Assembly: GCF_030823405.1 (NCBI RefSeq)
Contig: NZ_JAUSXC010000001.1
Span: 2,897,001 to 2,961,000 of the forward strand
DNA: 64,000 nucleotides
DNA from: Chryseobacterium ginsenosidimutans
GTDB lineage: Bacteria; Bacteroidota; Bacteroidia; Flavobacteriales; Weeksellaceae
Direction of reading: 5' to 3'
In this document: in pieces, positions 53,582-62,659 of the stretch
How the letters are laid out: each line of letters opens with the position of its first letter
How positions within the stretch are numbered: position 1 is the first letter of the stretch
The notes under the pieces: generated by a model
Told to the model about the DNA's origin: nothing
What the model saw: the letters and a program-made list of their open reading frames with translations, nothing else
The model's database searches: none
Translations under genes and position numbers: made by a program

Positions 53582-53968
53582 ATAATTATATTAGCAGCGG
53601 TTTTAGACGTTATTTAATGGGAATACAATTTACGGTATATAATAAGTTGGTTTTATGATTCAGAACATATTGAATCTTTACATGGAATCTTTGATATTAC
53701 TATTTTTTTTATGCATTGATTGAAAATTAAACCAAAACCCAAAAAATGCAAAGCTTACTGGAAAGCCAAATAAGTAAAAGTGAGGTAAGGAGAAACACCA
53801 AAAATATTCTCTCATTTAAGAAAAATAAAGAAGTATAAGATATTCTTTGTCAAATATTTCAGTTTGCAAAAACTTAAACACCAGAATAATGATGATTATG
53901 ACGTTTAAACAGTAACAATATTCCGTTATTTTAACTGGAAACAAGACGATATAGCAATAGGAAACAGC
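53582..53968. other. 387-bp gap between small gene and DUF2141 gene
   Basis: No clear gene. A 30-codon plus-strand frame (53746-53838) has reasonable composition but no supporting signals. The region otherwise holds AT-rich sequence that should include the promoter of the minus-strand 77-residue gene. Confidence 0.4.
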
Positions 53969-54394
53969 TTAATTCCCAATCAAAGCAATAGTAGCTTTGG
54001 TAGATTGGTTGACAGCAATTTTAACATCATCAAATTTGGGAGTGGAAAGTTTGGGCCTGTAATTTTTGGAAAAGCCAAATCCTTCGGTTGGATAACCGAT
54101 CATATTTCGGTCGCATTTCCCATTGTTATTAACATCTTGGTAAACCGCAACAGCATATTCTCCGACAGGCAGATTTTTGAATGTGTAACTTACTTTATTT
54201 CCTGCTGCCTTCACTTTGGCATTGGCAATGGCAGCACCTTCCTTCAGAAATCCTACCTTTTTATTGTAAAGACCAAGATATACCGATCCTTTATCAACCA
54301 CAAGATCAGACACTTCAACCGTGAAATTATGTTGTGCAAAAAGAGTTGTATTGATGGTGGTAAAGATGATCATCCCTATTATTTTCTGTAACAT
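53969..54394 (-). CDS. DUF2141 secreted protein
   Basis: A 141-residue protein with a signal peptide (TTLFAQ, about residue 21) and the DUF2141 pattern: an early beta-rich part (GSVYLGLYNKKVGF), the conserved YQDVNNNGKCDRN and GYPTEGFGFSKN. It is probably periplasmic or outer-membrane-linked; function unknown. It begins 17 nt after the stop of the epimerase-like gene, so they form an operon. Confidence 0.87.
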   Translation of the reverse strand: MLQKIIGMIIFTTINTTLFAQHNFTVEVSDLVVDKGSVYLGLYNKKVGFLKEGAAIANAKVKAAGNKVSYTFKNLPVGEYAVAVYQDVNNNGKCDRNMIGYPTEGFGFSKNYRPKLSTPKFDDVKIAVNQSTKATIALIGN

Positions 54395-54411
54395 ATATTC
54401 TTTTTTTTAGT

Positions 54412-55476
54412 TTACTTATAAGCTGGTTCAACAATTTTCTTTTCATCCTTGTTGAAAAAATGATCTATTTCCGATTCATTTCCGTTCCAGTAAGCTCGGT
54501 AAGGCTCCGATTGTGAAAGCAGCCAACGTTTAATAAAGTTTCTGAAGAGAAAGGTTATTTTTTTCTGAAAAGGATGAATTTGTTGATGAACCATCTCGAA
54601 ATAATCGGCTAAACTCTGTCGACGAAAACGGATGATTTTCTCCAGTTGGTCACCGTCAAAAAGTATTCCACAATGAAAGTTCTTCTCTGCAAAAGCTTTT
54701 TCCGGAAAATTTGCGTCGCCAAGTCCAAATGCATCAAACATTTTTTCAAGGAAGGAACGGTACGAAATAACGCAGTCTTCTCCTCCACCTAAGTTAAAAA
54801 TTCTGTTTTCAAGCTGGGATTGAAAACCAATTGCATTGGCAAAAGCCCGTCCGGTATCTTCCGGTGTACAGATTTCCATTGGCGTATCGAGTGGCATATG
54901 AAACATTAGTTTAGAGATTTTATGGTTACCCATAATCGCTGCCAGACGAAAAACAGACCAAGATAAGTTGGACTGCAGGATCGCCTTCTCACATAACACT
55001 TTGGTTTCACCATATTGATCACCAATACTTGGTTTCAATGGGTCAGTCACAGAAATTTCCGGGCTGCAAATGCGATCACCATAGACAGAAATACTGGAGC
55101 TGAACAGCAAATAACATTGAGGTGAGTTCTTTTGCAAAGCATGAATGAGATTTTCTGTTCCTTTTACATTGACACGATAAGCTAATTCGGGATTTATATC
55201 AGCAAGCGGCGGTATGATTGCCGCCAAATGAATGGCAACATCCTTATTCCGGCTTACTTTTTCCACCTCTGAAACGTTACTGATATCACCATATACAATC
55301 TCAACTCGACTTTGAAAAAGGGATAATTTCTTAACTGATTTTCGAGTTTTTACATCAAAAACAGTAATTTCATAATGGGGATTTTTCACAAGATGCTTTA
55401 ACGTTTCAAAACCTACCGTTCCCGATGCACCGATGAGAAGAATTCTTTTTTTTGTATCAACTGTAATATTTTTCAT
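54412..55476 (-). CDS. NAD-dependent epimerase/dehydratase-family protein
   Basis: A 354-residue extended SDR protein. GASGTVGFETL (cofactor loop), HLAAIIPPLAD, SSSISVYGDR and YGETK with the catalytic Tyr and Lys identify the family. The long C-terminal part is not typical of sugar epimerases, so the substrate is open. It is divergent from a TetR-type gene, which probably represses it together with the DUF2141 gene downstream (inference). Confidence 0.85.
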   Translation of the reverse strand: MKNITVDTKKRILLIGASGTVGFETLKHLVKNPHYEITVFDVKTRKSVKKLSLFQSRVEIVYGDISNVSEVEKVSRNKDVAIHLAAIIPPLADINPELAYRVNVKGTENLIHALQKNSPQCYLLFSSSISVYGDRICSPEISVTDPLKPSIGDQYGETKVLCEKAILQSNLSWSVFRLAAIMGNHKISKLMFHMPLDTPMEICTPEDTGRAFANAIGFQSQLENRIFNLGGGEDCVISYRSFLEKMFDAFGLGDANFPEKAFAEKNFHCGILFDGDQLEKIIRFRRQSLADYFEMVHQQIHPFQKKITFLFRNFIKRWLLSQSEPYRAYWNGNESEIDHFFNKDEKKIVEPAYK

Positions 55477-55691
55477 TGTTTTAGATTAAAAATGATTTGT
55501 TTATTAAGTCATTATTTGCATCTAATAAAGTTTAAATTTGTTATACAATTTGTTCATTATATAACTTTATGCTTTATAAAGATCGTATGGTAAAGCTAGT
55601 AACCGGAAATAGAATTACTGTTTCAAAAATGATCAATTCTGTACGATAAGGAGCGAAAGTGAGTGATTTTGTAGCGTAAGTAAAAAAAATT

Positions 55692-56243
55692 ATGATGGAT
55701 TTAAGAAAAGACCGAAGAGTACAATATACTAAAAAAGTATTACGAGAGGCATTGTTTGATCTATTGAACGACAAAGAATTGAGCCAAATTACTATAACTG
55801 AATTATGTAAAACAGCGGATGTCAATAGAAATTCATTTTATCGACACTACACGATTCCGCTGGATATCTTGCTGGAACTGGAAGAAGATGTTTTTGAAAA
55901 ACTATCGGCTGTATTACGTAAAAGCTATAAAATGGATGAGGTGATCTTGCTTAGCTGCCAACTGTTGGAAAATGACAAAGAGATGAGCAAAATAGTTTTC
56001 ACAAAAGGTGATGGAAGCGGAATTTTATCCCGTATTCTGACCAGTGTCCGAAATCATTTTCCGGTAGAAAACCAAATCGAACTGACCCCGGAAACACAAC
56101 CTTTTGTAGAAATGGCTTACCAATTTGGTGAAAAAGGAAGCATTGCCGTGATCAAAAATTGGGTCGAAAATGATTTTGTTCTCCCTGCCGAAAATGTCGC
56201 ACAAATGATTAGTTATTTAGTCAATAAGCTTAATAAATTGTAG
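55692..56243 (+). CDS. TetR-family transcriptional regulator
   Basis: A 183-residue regulator with an N-terminal helix-turn-helix (ITITELCKTADVNRNSFYRHY) and a helical sensor domain. The first residue could be either of the two ATGs at 55692 and 55695. It is transcribed away from the epimerase/DUF2141 operon, and its operator probably lies in the 215-bp region between the starts; no clear palindrome was found there. Confidence 0.87.
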   Translation: MMDLRKDRRVQYTKKVLREALFDLLNDKELSQITITELCKTADVNRNSFYRHYTIPLDILLELEEDVFEKLSAVLRKSYKMDEVILLSCQLLENDKEMSKIVFTKGDGSGILSRILTSVRNHFPVENQIELTPETQPFVEMAYQFGEKGSIAVIKNWVENDFVLPAENVAQMISYLVNKLNKL

Positions 56244-56392
56244 GAATCTCTTTTTGAGTAATATTGCATTTTATGAAGATTGTACATCCTCAATTATTGT
56301 AACGACAATAATATTTTAATTCATCAGAAGTTTATTAACGTTAAGAATAAATAAAAAAGTATTAAATCTAACAGCAAACAAACAATAATTAA

Positions 56393-57151
56393 ATGAACAC
56401 ATTTAAAGACAATTTTTCAAAGCAAGCAGAGGTTTATTTAAAATTCAGACCGACATATCCACAAGAATTATTTGAGTTTTTGAGCAGCCTAACTTCGGAA
56501 CAAAAATTAGCTTGGGACTGCGGAACAGGAAATGGACAATCAGCCGTGAAGTTAGCTGATTACTACGAAAAAGTTTACGCAACAGATCCAAGTGTAGAGC
56601 AAATAAAAAATGCTATTCATCACGACAGAGTAACTTATAAAGTTGAAAATGCTGAAACTCCCAGTTCACTTGAAGACAATTCTGTTGACTTAATAACAGT
56701 TGCACAGGCAATTCATTGGTTTGACTTTGATAAATTTTACACTCAAGTAAGGAGAGTTTCAAAACCGAACGGAATAATTGCTGTTTGGGCCTATGGGACA
56801 CCAACAATCAACGAAGAATTGAATAATATCATCAAAGACTTTCACGACAATATTGTAGGTGAATTTTGGCTTCCCGAAAACAAATTAATAGACATGGAAT
56901 ATTCAACAATACCATTTCCATTTCAAGAACTTAAAACGCCAGAGTTTTTTATTAGAAAGCAAGTAACTCTTTCCGAAACATTAGGTCATTTAAGAAGTTG
57001 GTCAGCAACTCAAAAATACATTGACAAGTATGACATCAATCCTATTGATACATTATCAAAAAAAATGCAAGAATATTGGAAAGACACCGACAATCAAAAA
57101 GAAATGACTTGGAAAATAATTTTGAAAGTTGGGAAAATTGTCAGCCGCTAA
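56393..57151 (+). CDS. Class I SAM-dependent methyltransferase
   Basis: A 252-residue protein with the Methyltransf_11 pattern: WDCGTGNGQSAVKLADYY (SAM loop), YATDPSVEQI and DLITVAQAIHWFDFDKFY. It is similar in layout to small-molecule or lipid methyltransferases of unknown substrate. It stands alone, with a 79-nt gap to the SMI1-like gene downstream. Confidence 0.87.
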   Translation: MNTFKDNFSKQAEVYLKFRPTYPQELFEFLSSLTSEQKLAWDCGTGNGQSAVKLADYYEKVYATDPSVEQIKNAIHHDRVTYKVENAETPSSLEDNSVDLITVAQAIHWFDFDKFYTQVRRVSKPNGIIAVWAYGTPTINEELNNIIKDFHDNIVGEFWLPENKLIDMEYSTIPFPFQELKTPEFFIRKQVTLSETLGHLRSWSATQKYIDKYDINPIDTLSKKMQEYWKDTDNQKEMTWKIILKVGKIVSR

Positions 57152-57230
57152 CAATAGCCTTGTTTTGAGAGGATGACCTGCAAACTTGAAGGTTCGTGCT
57201 TCAATAAATCAAAACTTTTAACTAGAAAAA

Positions 57231-57833
57231 ATGGAATTAGTAAAAGAATATTTATCAGGACTAAAAAAGGCATATTTCGATAATAATGCGAAAGAAACCT
57301 GGGAACATTTTGAAAAAATAAAACACGGGGCTGCAAAAGAGGATATTGAAAAGATAAAAAGTATATATCCGGAAGTTCCCAAAAATTTTGTAACTCTGCT
57401 TGAATTTGTTGACGGAACTTATTGGAGAGAATATAACGAAGAAGAAATTGCCTTGTATTTTCTCGGCTCTGATGTCAATGAATATCCATACTATCTTTTG
57501 TCTTCAAGAGAAATCATAGAAAATCAGAATCAGGCAAGTGAATACTATTCAGATTATATTGAGAGAAAATATGATGAAGTTGAAATAGACGAAAAAATCA
57601 CAGATAAATCAGAGTCTCTACAATGGCTTCATTTTTCAGACTGTATGAATAATGGAGGAACTTCGCAACTATTCATAGATTTCAGCCCTTCTGAAAAAGG
57701 GAAAAAAGGTCAGATAATAAGATTTTTGCACGACCCTGATGAATTCTCTGTCATAGCAGACAGTTTTGACGATTATCTGAAAAGTCTTATTGATAATGAA
57801 TACAACTTTATTAACGAAGACATTTTGGAGTAG
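57231..57833 (+). CDS. SMI1/KNR4-family protein
   Basis: A 200-residue protein of the SMI1/KNR4 superfamily. The N-terminal pattern EVPKNFVTLLEFVDGTYWRE and the C-terminal FSVIADSFDDYLKSLI are typical. Many bacterial members are immunity proteins for polymorphic toxins, but no toxin gene is adjacent here, so this is an orphan or a regulatory relative. Confidence 0.82.
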   Translation: MELVKEYLSGLKKAYFDNNAKETWEHFEKIKHGAAKEDIEKIKSIYPEVPKNFVTLLEFVDGTYWREYNEEEIALYFLGSDVNEYPYYLLSSREIIENQNQASEYYSDYIERKYDEVEIDEKITDKSESLQWLHFSDCMNNGGTSQLFIDFSPSEKGKKGQIIRFLHDPDEFSVIADSFDDYLKSLIDNEYNFINEDILE

Positions 57834-57981
57834 ATATGAATGGTTAACTGAGTATTATGCCTTTTGTTTAATTTTTCAGCGTCTACACATTATACAAGGT
57901 AGCTGTAATTTTACACGAATAGGTAACATAAGATGGCCAACTAAAAAGAGATATTGTGCAGAGTAATATCGTTCCAACATT

Positions 57982-58803
57982 TTAATTAGTTTTCGGAATC
58001 TTCATCACATTTATAAAATCCTCCCGCATTACCTTAGTCATGTGTTTTGCGGTAGTTGTGCTCGGCCAGAGGAAACGGGCACCGACAGCCGAGTAACCCC
58101 CTGCATTACTGCAGCTGAAGTACACGAAACCTGATCCTCCGCCAGCTTCATCACTCAGATTACACATCACTTCATATTTGTTTTGATAAACATTCGGGTT
58201 ATAATTATTGAAGTCAATTGTTTCACCATTCCATGCAACTTTATTTGCTTTCCATAATCTGAACATGGAGATAGCGGCCTCTCTATGCTCCTCGACATAC
58301 GCAGATATATCCGGTGTCAGATCAGGTTCTATATTCAGAATTTTACAGATATCCTCGTAGCTATTTATTTCCGATTTGAAACTAATTACCCTTAGCTTTG
58401 ATGATTCGTTTTTATTATTTTCAGGTATTTTCATGACATTAACAAAATCCTTCTGCATCACCTTAGTCATGTGTTTTGCTATAGTAATGCTTGGCCAAAG
58501 GAGACGGGCACCAACATGGGTACTGTTGCTGACAAAGCGGTAGGTAAAGTACATGAAACCTGAATCTGGATCAACTTCATCACCCAGGTCATACAAAATT
58601 TCATATTTCGCCTGATCATTGTTATTAAAATCAATCATTTCGCCATTCCATGCAGCCTTATTTGCATTCCACAGTCTGAATAGGGAAACAGCAGCCTTTT
58701 GATCTTCTTCATCATAGGCAGATACATCTGGCTTCAGATCAGGGTTTATGTTCAGAATTTTACAGATATCTTCGTAACTATTCACTTCCGATTCGAAATT
58801 CAT
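57982..58803 (-). CDS. Protein with two tandem copies of one domain (mobile-element-type hypothetical)
   Basis: A 273-residue protein built from two closely similar units: residues 3-130 and 142-271, joined by a short linker. Both begin SYEDICKILNI and carry FRLWxANKxAWNGExIDFNN and VGARxLWPS, then xAKHMTKVM and VMKIP. Single units of this kind occur as small hypothetical proteins in Bacteroidota phages and mobile elements. The close similarity points to a recent duplication. Function unknown. Confidence 0.72.
   Translation of the reverse strand: MNFESEVNSYEDICKILNINPDLKPDVSAYDEEDQKAAVSLFRLWNANKAAWNGEMIDFNNNDQAKYEILYDLGDEVDPDSGFMYFTYRFVSNSTHVGARLLWPSITIAKHMTKVMQKDFVNVMKIPENNKNESSKLRVISFKSEINSYEDICKILNIEPDLTPDISAYVEEHREAAISMFRLWKANKVAWNGETIDFNNYNPNVYQNKYEVMCNLSDEAGGGSGFVYFSCSNAGGYSAVGARFLWPSTTTAKHMTKVMREDFINVMKIPKTN
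57991..58797. repeat. Direct repeat inside the tandem-domain gene
   Basis: Two imperfect direct repeats of about 390 bp (57991-58380 and 58414-58797), in phase with the coding frame. DNA such as ACCTTAGTCATGTGTTTTGC occurs in both. Confidence 0.75.
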
Positions 58804-59063
58804 TTTTATTGGCTTAATGGTTAAGTAGTCTGTTTCTTTTTATTACCTTTTGTAGAGTTTTATCTTAACAAACCAAAGATAATTACTTTTGTGTATTATC
58901 CATTTCTTGGAAACAAGTTATTAATAATCTGAAAATCCATCAAGCAAATTGAATACACAATAGTTCTAAATGAAGCCGTTAAAATTATTTTGTTATAAAC
59001 AGCTTAGAGTCAAACCAAAACTATTTAATAATTACAGTATTATTGCTCACAATATGAAATATA

Positions 59064-59978
59064 TCAATTAAACAACTGTCTGTAACCTAAAGGTGTTGTA
59101 TTTGTTTTCTTTTTAAATAATTTATTAAAAGACTGGGAATGCTCAAAACCTAATTGGTAAGCTACTTCTGATACAGATAAGCTCGTTGTTGTAAGATATT
59201 CTTTTGCTTTCTCAATGAGTTTTTCATGAATATGCTGTTGTGCATTTTGCCCGGTGAGATTTCGGAGCATATCGCTTAAATAATGTGATGACACATTCAG
59301 TGATGATGCCAGAAAATCAACTGTCGGAAGCCCTTTTGTCAATGTTTCCTGCTTATTAAAATAGTTTTCTAAAAGATGATCCAAGTTAAAAAGCAGATCA
59401 TGGTTAACCGCTTTTCGGGTGATGAACTGTCTTTTGTAAAAACGATTGCTGTAATTCAGCAAAACTTCGATATATGAAATGATCACATCCTGGCTTATTT
59501 CATCGATTGCGGTATTCAGTTCATCAATAATATTGTTCAACAAACCGACAATTAAGTTTTTTTCTTTTTCGGATAGATGTAAGGCCTCATTTGTATCATA
59601 AGAAAAGAACCCGTATTTCTTAATATTTTTAGCTAAAGGATAGTTTATCAAAAAGTCAGGATGAATAAATAAAGTATATCCTGAGTATTCTGCTTTCTCA
59701 TCGGTAGTTATCAACTGATTCGGAGCTGTAAACATCATTCCGCCTTCATTAAAATCATAATACCCTTGTCCGTAACCTATTTTTCCGTTTTGCGAGAATT
59801 TGTAGGAAACCTTGTAAAAGCCCATCGTAAAGCTTCTACTGAGATCGTGTTTATCAATATTCATCTTCGTATTATCCACTAAACTTATCAGCGGATGAAG
59901 CGGTTTCGGAACCTGTAAAATAGTATGTAATTCCGAAATTGACGAAATTTTCAATGGAGAATTATCTTTCTTTTCCAT
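59064..59978 (-). CDS. AraC-family transcriptional regulator
   Basis: A 304-residue regulator with an N-terminal cupin-like part (FSQNGKIGYGQGYYDFN, MFTAPNQL) and a C-terminal helix-turn-helix pair (LASSLNVSSHYLSDMLRNLTG, then VSEVAYQLGFEHSQSFNKLFKK). It lies just downstream of the SDR gene on the same strand, 143 nt away; it may control that gene (inference). Confidence 0.88.
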   Translation of the reverse strand: MEKKDNSPLKISSISELHTILQVPKPLHPLISLVDNTKMNIDKHDLSRSFTMGFYKVSYKFSQNGKIGYGQGYYDFNEGGMMFTAPNQLITTDEKAEYSGYTLFIHPDFLINYPLAKNIKKYGFFSYDTNEALHLSEKEKNLIVGLLNNIIDELNTAIDEISQDVIISYIEVLLNYSNRFYKRQFITRKAVNHDLLFNLDHLLENYFNKQETLTKGLPTVDFLASSLNVSSHYLSDMLRNLTGQNAQQHIHEKLIEKAKEYLTTTSLSVSEVAYQLGFEHSQSFNKLFKKKTNTTPLGYRQLFN

Positions 59979-60043
59979 GATTTAAAGTTATGAATTTGAA
60001 TTGAGATTAGCGTTCGGATAATAAGTTATTGTTATTGTTGCGG

Positions 60044-60101
60044 CTTTGAGATTCGAGTTTTTCAATTAAATTCTAATTTAACTTATACCCGAATCTCAAA
60101 G
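60044..60101. repeat. Inverted repeat between SDR and AraC genes
   Basis: A 12-bp perfect inverted repeat, CTTTGAGATTCG (60044-60055) and CGAATCTCAAAG (60090-60101), with a 34-nt loop and further flanking complementarity (GTTG/CAAC). No T-run follows, so it may be regulatory or a decayed intergenic repeat rather than a terminator. Confidence 0.45.
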
Positions 60102-60121
60102 TCTCACAACGAGAAATTATC

Positions 60122-60919
60122 CTAAATAAACTGTTTCCCAAATTGCTCTCTGAAAGCTTCCGCACCAATTTCCAAACGCTGTGCATACAAAGCTTTTGCA
60201 TCTTCACCCGCAATATATCTAAGTTGTTTTTTGCCGTCTGTTGCAGCTTCATAAACCACATCTGCAATAAGTTCCGGCTCAGAAGCGTGTTGCATCATAT
60301 TCTCTGTGTTCGAGAACATTGTATTCACCAAATCTGCATATTCCGGCTGATTTCCTGTGTCTAATGAACGACCGATAAAATCAGTTTTAATTCCGCCCGG
60401 AGAAACGGTTTTAATGTCTATTCCTAATGTGTTTAATTCAAAAGCCAAACTTTCACTCCATCCTTCCAGAGCCCATTTTGTAGCGTGATAAATTGAACTG
60501 ATAGGGAAAGTCAGCAATCCGCCAATGGAAGTCGTTGAAATGAACATACCCTGTTTCTTTTCTCTGAAATAAGGAATAAAAGCTTGCGTAACACGAATAA
60601 CACCTAACAGGTTAGTGGTAATCTGCTTCACGATCTGATCGTCTGTCAGAGATTCCAAAGGGCCGATTAATCCGTACCCTGCATTGTTAAAAACCAAATC
60701 AATATCGCTGATTTCCAATGCTTTTTTTGTTGTAGATTTAATCTGTTCAATATTGGTAACATCTAAGGGAAGAAGTGTAACATTATCTAAATGAATAAGT
60801 TCTGTTTCAGCTTCCGGATTTCTCATTGTTGCGATGACATTCCACCCTTTGCTTTGAAATAATTTAGCTGTTGCTTTTCCTAATCCTGCAGAAGTACCTG
60901 TTATGAAAATTGTTTTCAT
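60122..60919 (-). CDS. SDR-family oxidoreductase
   Basis: A 265-residue short-chain dehydrogenase. The start at 60919 (MKTIFITGTSAGLG) gives the cofactor motif at the N-terminus; the 47 upstream codons do not fit. NNAG, the Ser in STTSIGG and YHATK (Tyr and Lys) form the active site. The substrate is unknown. It pairs with the AraC gene downstream. Confidence 0.88.
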   Translation of the reverse strand: MKTIFITGTSAGLGKATAKLFQSKGWNVIATMRNPEAETELIHLDNVTLLPLDVTNIEQIKSTTKKALEISDIDLVFNNAGYGLIGPLESLTDDQIVKQITTNLLGVIRVTQAFIPYFREKKQGMFISTTSIGGLLTFPISSIYHATKWALEGWSESLAFELNTLGIDIKTVSPGGIKTDFIGRSLDTGNQPEYADLVNTMFSNTENMMQHASEPELIADVVYEAATDGKKQLRYIAGEDAKALYAQRLEIGAEAFREQFGKQFI

Positions 60920-61274
60920 TTTTTTATTATTTTTAAAATTGATAGGACAAAGGTCTGCACTTAAGAAAAGATTAAAGTTGCCAAAACGGATATTGATGTA
61001 GCCAAAACGGAATTGCCTGAAAATCCATCTAAAAATGATAAAATTAATGTCGATAATCAATTATAAGTAAAATAAAACATCAAAAAACCGGCAAGTCATA
61101 ATTGCCGGTTTAGAAAAAACAAAAATTGATATGGATATGATTAGATATATGTTTTCTCTAGTTTAATTATTTTTTGTTGATACAAATTTATATTTATTTA
61201 GAATTAATAAAAATAATAATCTACTGATATTTATCACTTTTGAAGAATCTATAAAAATTTAGTACAGTCTTTTC
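60920..61274. other. Gap between endonuclease V-like gene and SDR gene
   Basis: This 355-bp region holds the terminator at 61085-61111 and the presumed SDR promoter. No gene is visible. Confidence 0.5.
61085..61111 (-). terminator. Terminator after the endonuclease V-like gene
   Basis: A 10-bp stem, AAACCGGCAA (61085-61094) with TTGCCGGTTT (61102-61111), and a 7-nt loop. On the minus strand the stem runs into a T-run. Confidence 0.85.
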
Positions 61275-61745
61275 TTACAATAATTCAACCCTAGTAAGTT
61301 GATCAAGCTTTTTTAAAAGTATCGGAACCCTGAAATCACCATGCATCTGCTCCACTTTTTGTTTTATATCATCTACATTTGCTCCTTTTACTGTTAAAAA
61401 CAATGGCGTTCTACTTTCGCCACGAAAGACTTCTCTTCGCTGCAAATCAGGTGCATTGAAACCGTTTTTTGCGATTCCGATAATTGGAAATTTCTGATCC
61501 AAAGCTTCATAAAGATATCCTCCCAAACCAATTTTGCCGTCATTATTTAACGTAACATAACCGTCAACAATGATAACATCTCCATCTTTTAATTCAATTT
61601 GTTTTAATAAACTTAAAATGCAAGGCAACTCTCTTTTATAAAAGGCCCCACTTTCATAATCTGAAGTGATTTCAGTTTTTTCCATAAAAGTTTCAATTTC
61701 ATTTTCAGAAGTCCAATCTTCAAAAGTAATACAGATGGTTTGCAT
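61275..61745 (-). CDS. Short endonuclease V-family protein
   Basis: A 156-residue protein, about two-thirds of the usual length of endonuclease V (about 220), which cuts DNA or RNA next to inosine. The parts KRELP (with the family Glu), IIVDGYV (family Asp) and GIAKNGF with TVKGANVDD match. The N-terminal part that carries the first catalytic Asp in the family is short and does not align well, so activity may be changed. The start at 61745 (MQTICITFEDW) is more likely than 61775. Confidence 0.75.
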   Translation of the reverse strand: MQTICITFEDWTSENEIETFMEKTEITSDYESGAFYKRELPCILSLLKQIELKDGDVIIVDGYVTLNNDGKIGLGGYLYEALDQKFPIIGIAKNGFNAPDLQRREVFRGESRTPLFLTVKGANVDDIKQKVEQMHGDFRVPILLKKLDQLTRVELL

Positions 61746-61787
61746 AATCTTCAAAATAATAGGTATCAAAGGCACAAATCATATCAT

Positions 61788-62156
61788 CTACTTATTAAAA
61801 AACTCCCCGAAATGCCACAAAATGCCACAAGGATCGTGTACAAAATATTCTTTTCCCCACTCCATTCTTCTGATGGGTGTTAATCTTACGTTTTCATATT
61901 TCTCAGTAAGGTTTAACTTTAAAAGCTCCTCCCAAGAATCATCTGTATTTTCAACTTCAATAAAAATCATCGTATTATCGACCCAGTCTTTTATATAAGC
62001 ATCCTGTAAATAAAATCCGATTTCATCCCATCTGAACAAAGATAATTTTGGTTCTAAAATTATTTCTTCAAAGCCAAGATCCTTATAAAAATTTCTGCTG
62101 ATTTCGAAATTTTCAGAACCTATAAATGGACGGATTGATTTAATTTTTTGTTTCAT
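61788..62156 (-). CDS. Glyoxalase/VOC-family protein
   Basis: A 122-residue protein with the VOC fold: SIRPFIGSENFEISRNFYKDLGF, the middle FYLQDAY and MIFIEVEN, and a final strand YFVHDPCGILWHFGE with likely metal-binding residues. It resembles bleomycin-resistance/glyoxalase-like proteins; substrate unknown. Its start overlaps the end of the GNAT gene by 17 nt, so both are co-transcribed. Confidence 0.85.
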   Translation of the reverse strand: MKQKIKSIRPFIGSENFEISRNFYKDLGFEEIILEPKLSLFRWDEIGFYLQDAYIKDWVDNTMIFIEVENTDDSWEELLKLNLTEKYENVRLTPIRRMEWGKEYFVHDPCGILWHFGEFFNK

Positions 62157-62595
62157 AATTGCTATTTTTCCAGTTATTGTAAGTCATTTCAAATTTTATT
62201 TCACCTTTTCCGTGAGTTCCGATTTGTTTCCAGCCAGATTTCCTGTAAAAAATTTCTGCTCTTGTATTGGGAGAAGTTCCGAGCCAGACATTTTCCTGTG
62301 TTTGATCAAAATACCAATCAAGCATAATGTTGTGTAACTTTCTTCCAATACCTTGTTTTTCAAAATCGGGATGTAAAAATAATGCCCAAATATTATTTTC
62401 CATTAAATCAACAATAGAAAAACCAACAATCTTGTCATTAACTTCACAAATCCAGCCTTTTCCTCTGTTAAAAAGAAATTCTTCACAATCCTTATCTGTT
62501 ACGAGATTTGGATCTGATAAAGTATTTTCTTTGACAGAATTCCTTACTATTTGAATTTGAGAAATATCTTTTAACTGAGCCTCACGAATAATCAT
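62140..62595 (-). CDS. GNAT-family N-acetyltransferase
   Basis: A 151-residue acetyltransferase with the acetyl-CoA loop FLHPDFEKQGIGRKL and a typical C-terminal part. The acceptor is unknown. It is the first of two overlapping minus-strand genes (with the VOC protein). Confidence 0.87.
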   Translation of the reverse strand: MIIREAQLKDISQIQIVRNSVKENTLSDPNLVTDKDCEEFLFNRGKGWICEVNDKIVGFSIVDLMENNIWALFLHPDFEKQGIGRKLHNIMLDWYFDQTQENVWLGTSPNTRAEIFYRKSGWKQIGTHGKGEIKFEMTYNNWKNSNYETKN

Positions 62596-62659
62596 TTAAA
62601 ATAATACTTTAATTAAAACCCATAAACATCTGTCTATTAAATATTTATTAGTTTATAAA

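Noticed and set aside
53746-53838. 30-codon frame
   Set aside because: No promoter, no recognisable family and no terminator; kept only as a note in the gap entry.
60920-61060. 47-codon N-terminal extension of the SDR gene
   Set aside because: The SDR fold begins with the cofactor motif right after the ATG at 60919; the extension has no family resemblance.
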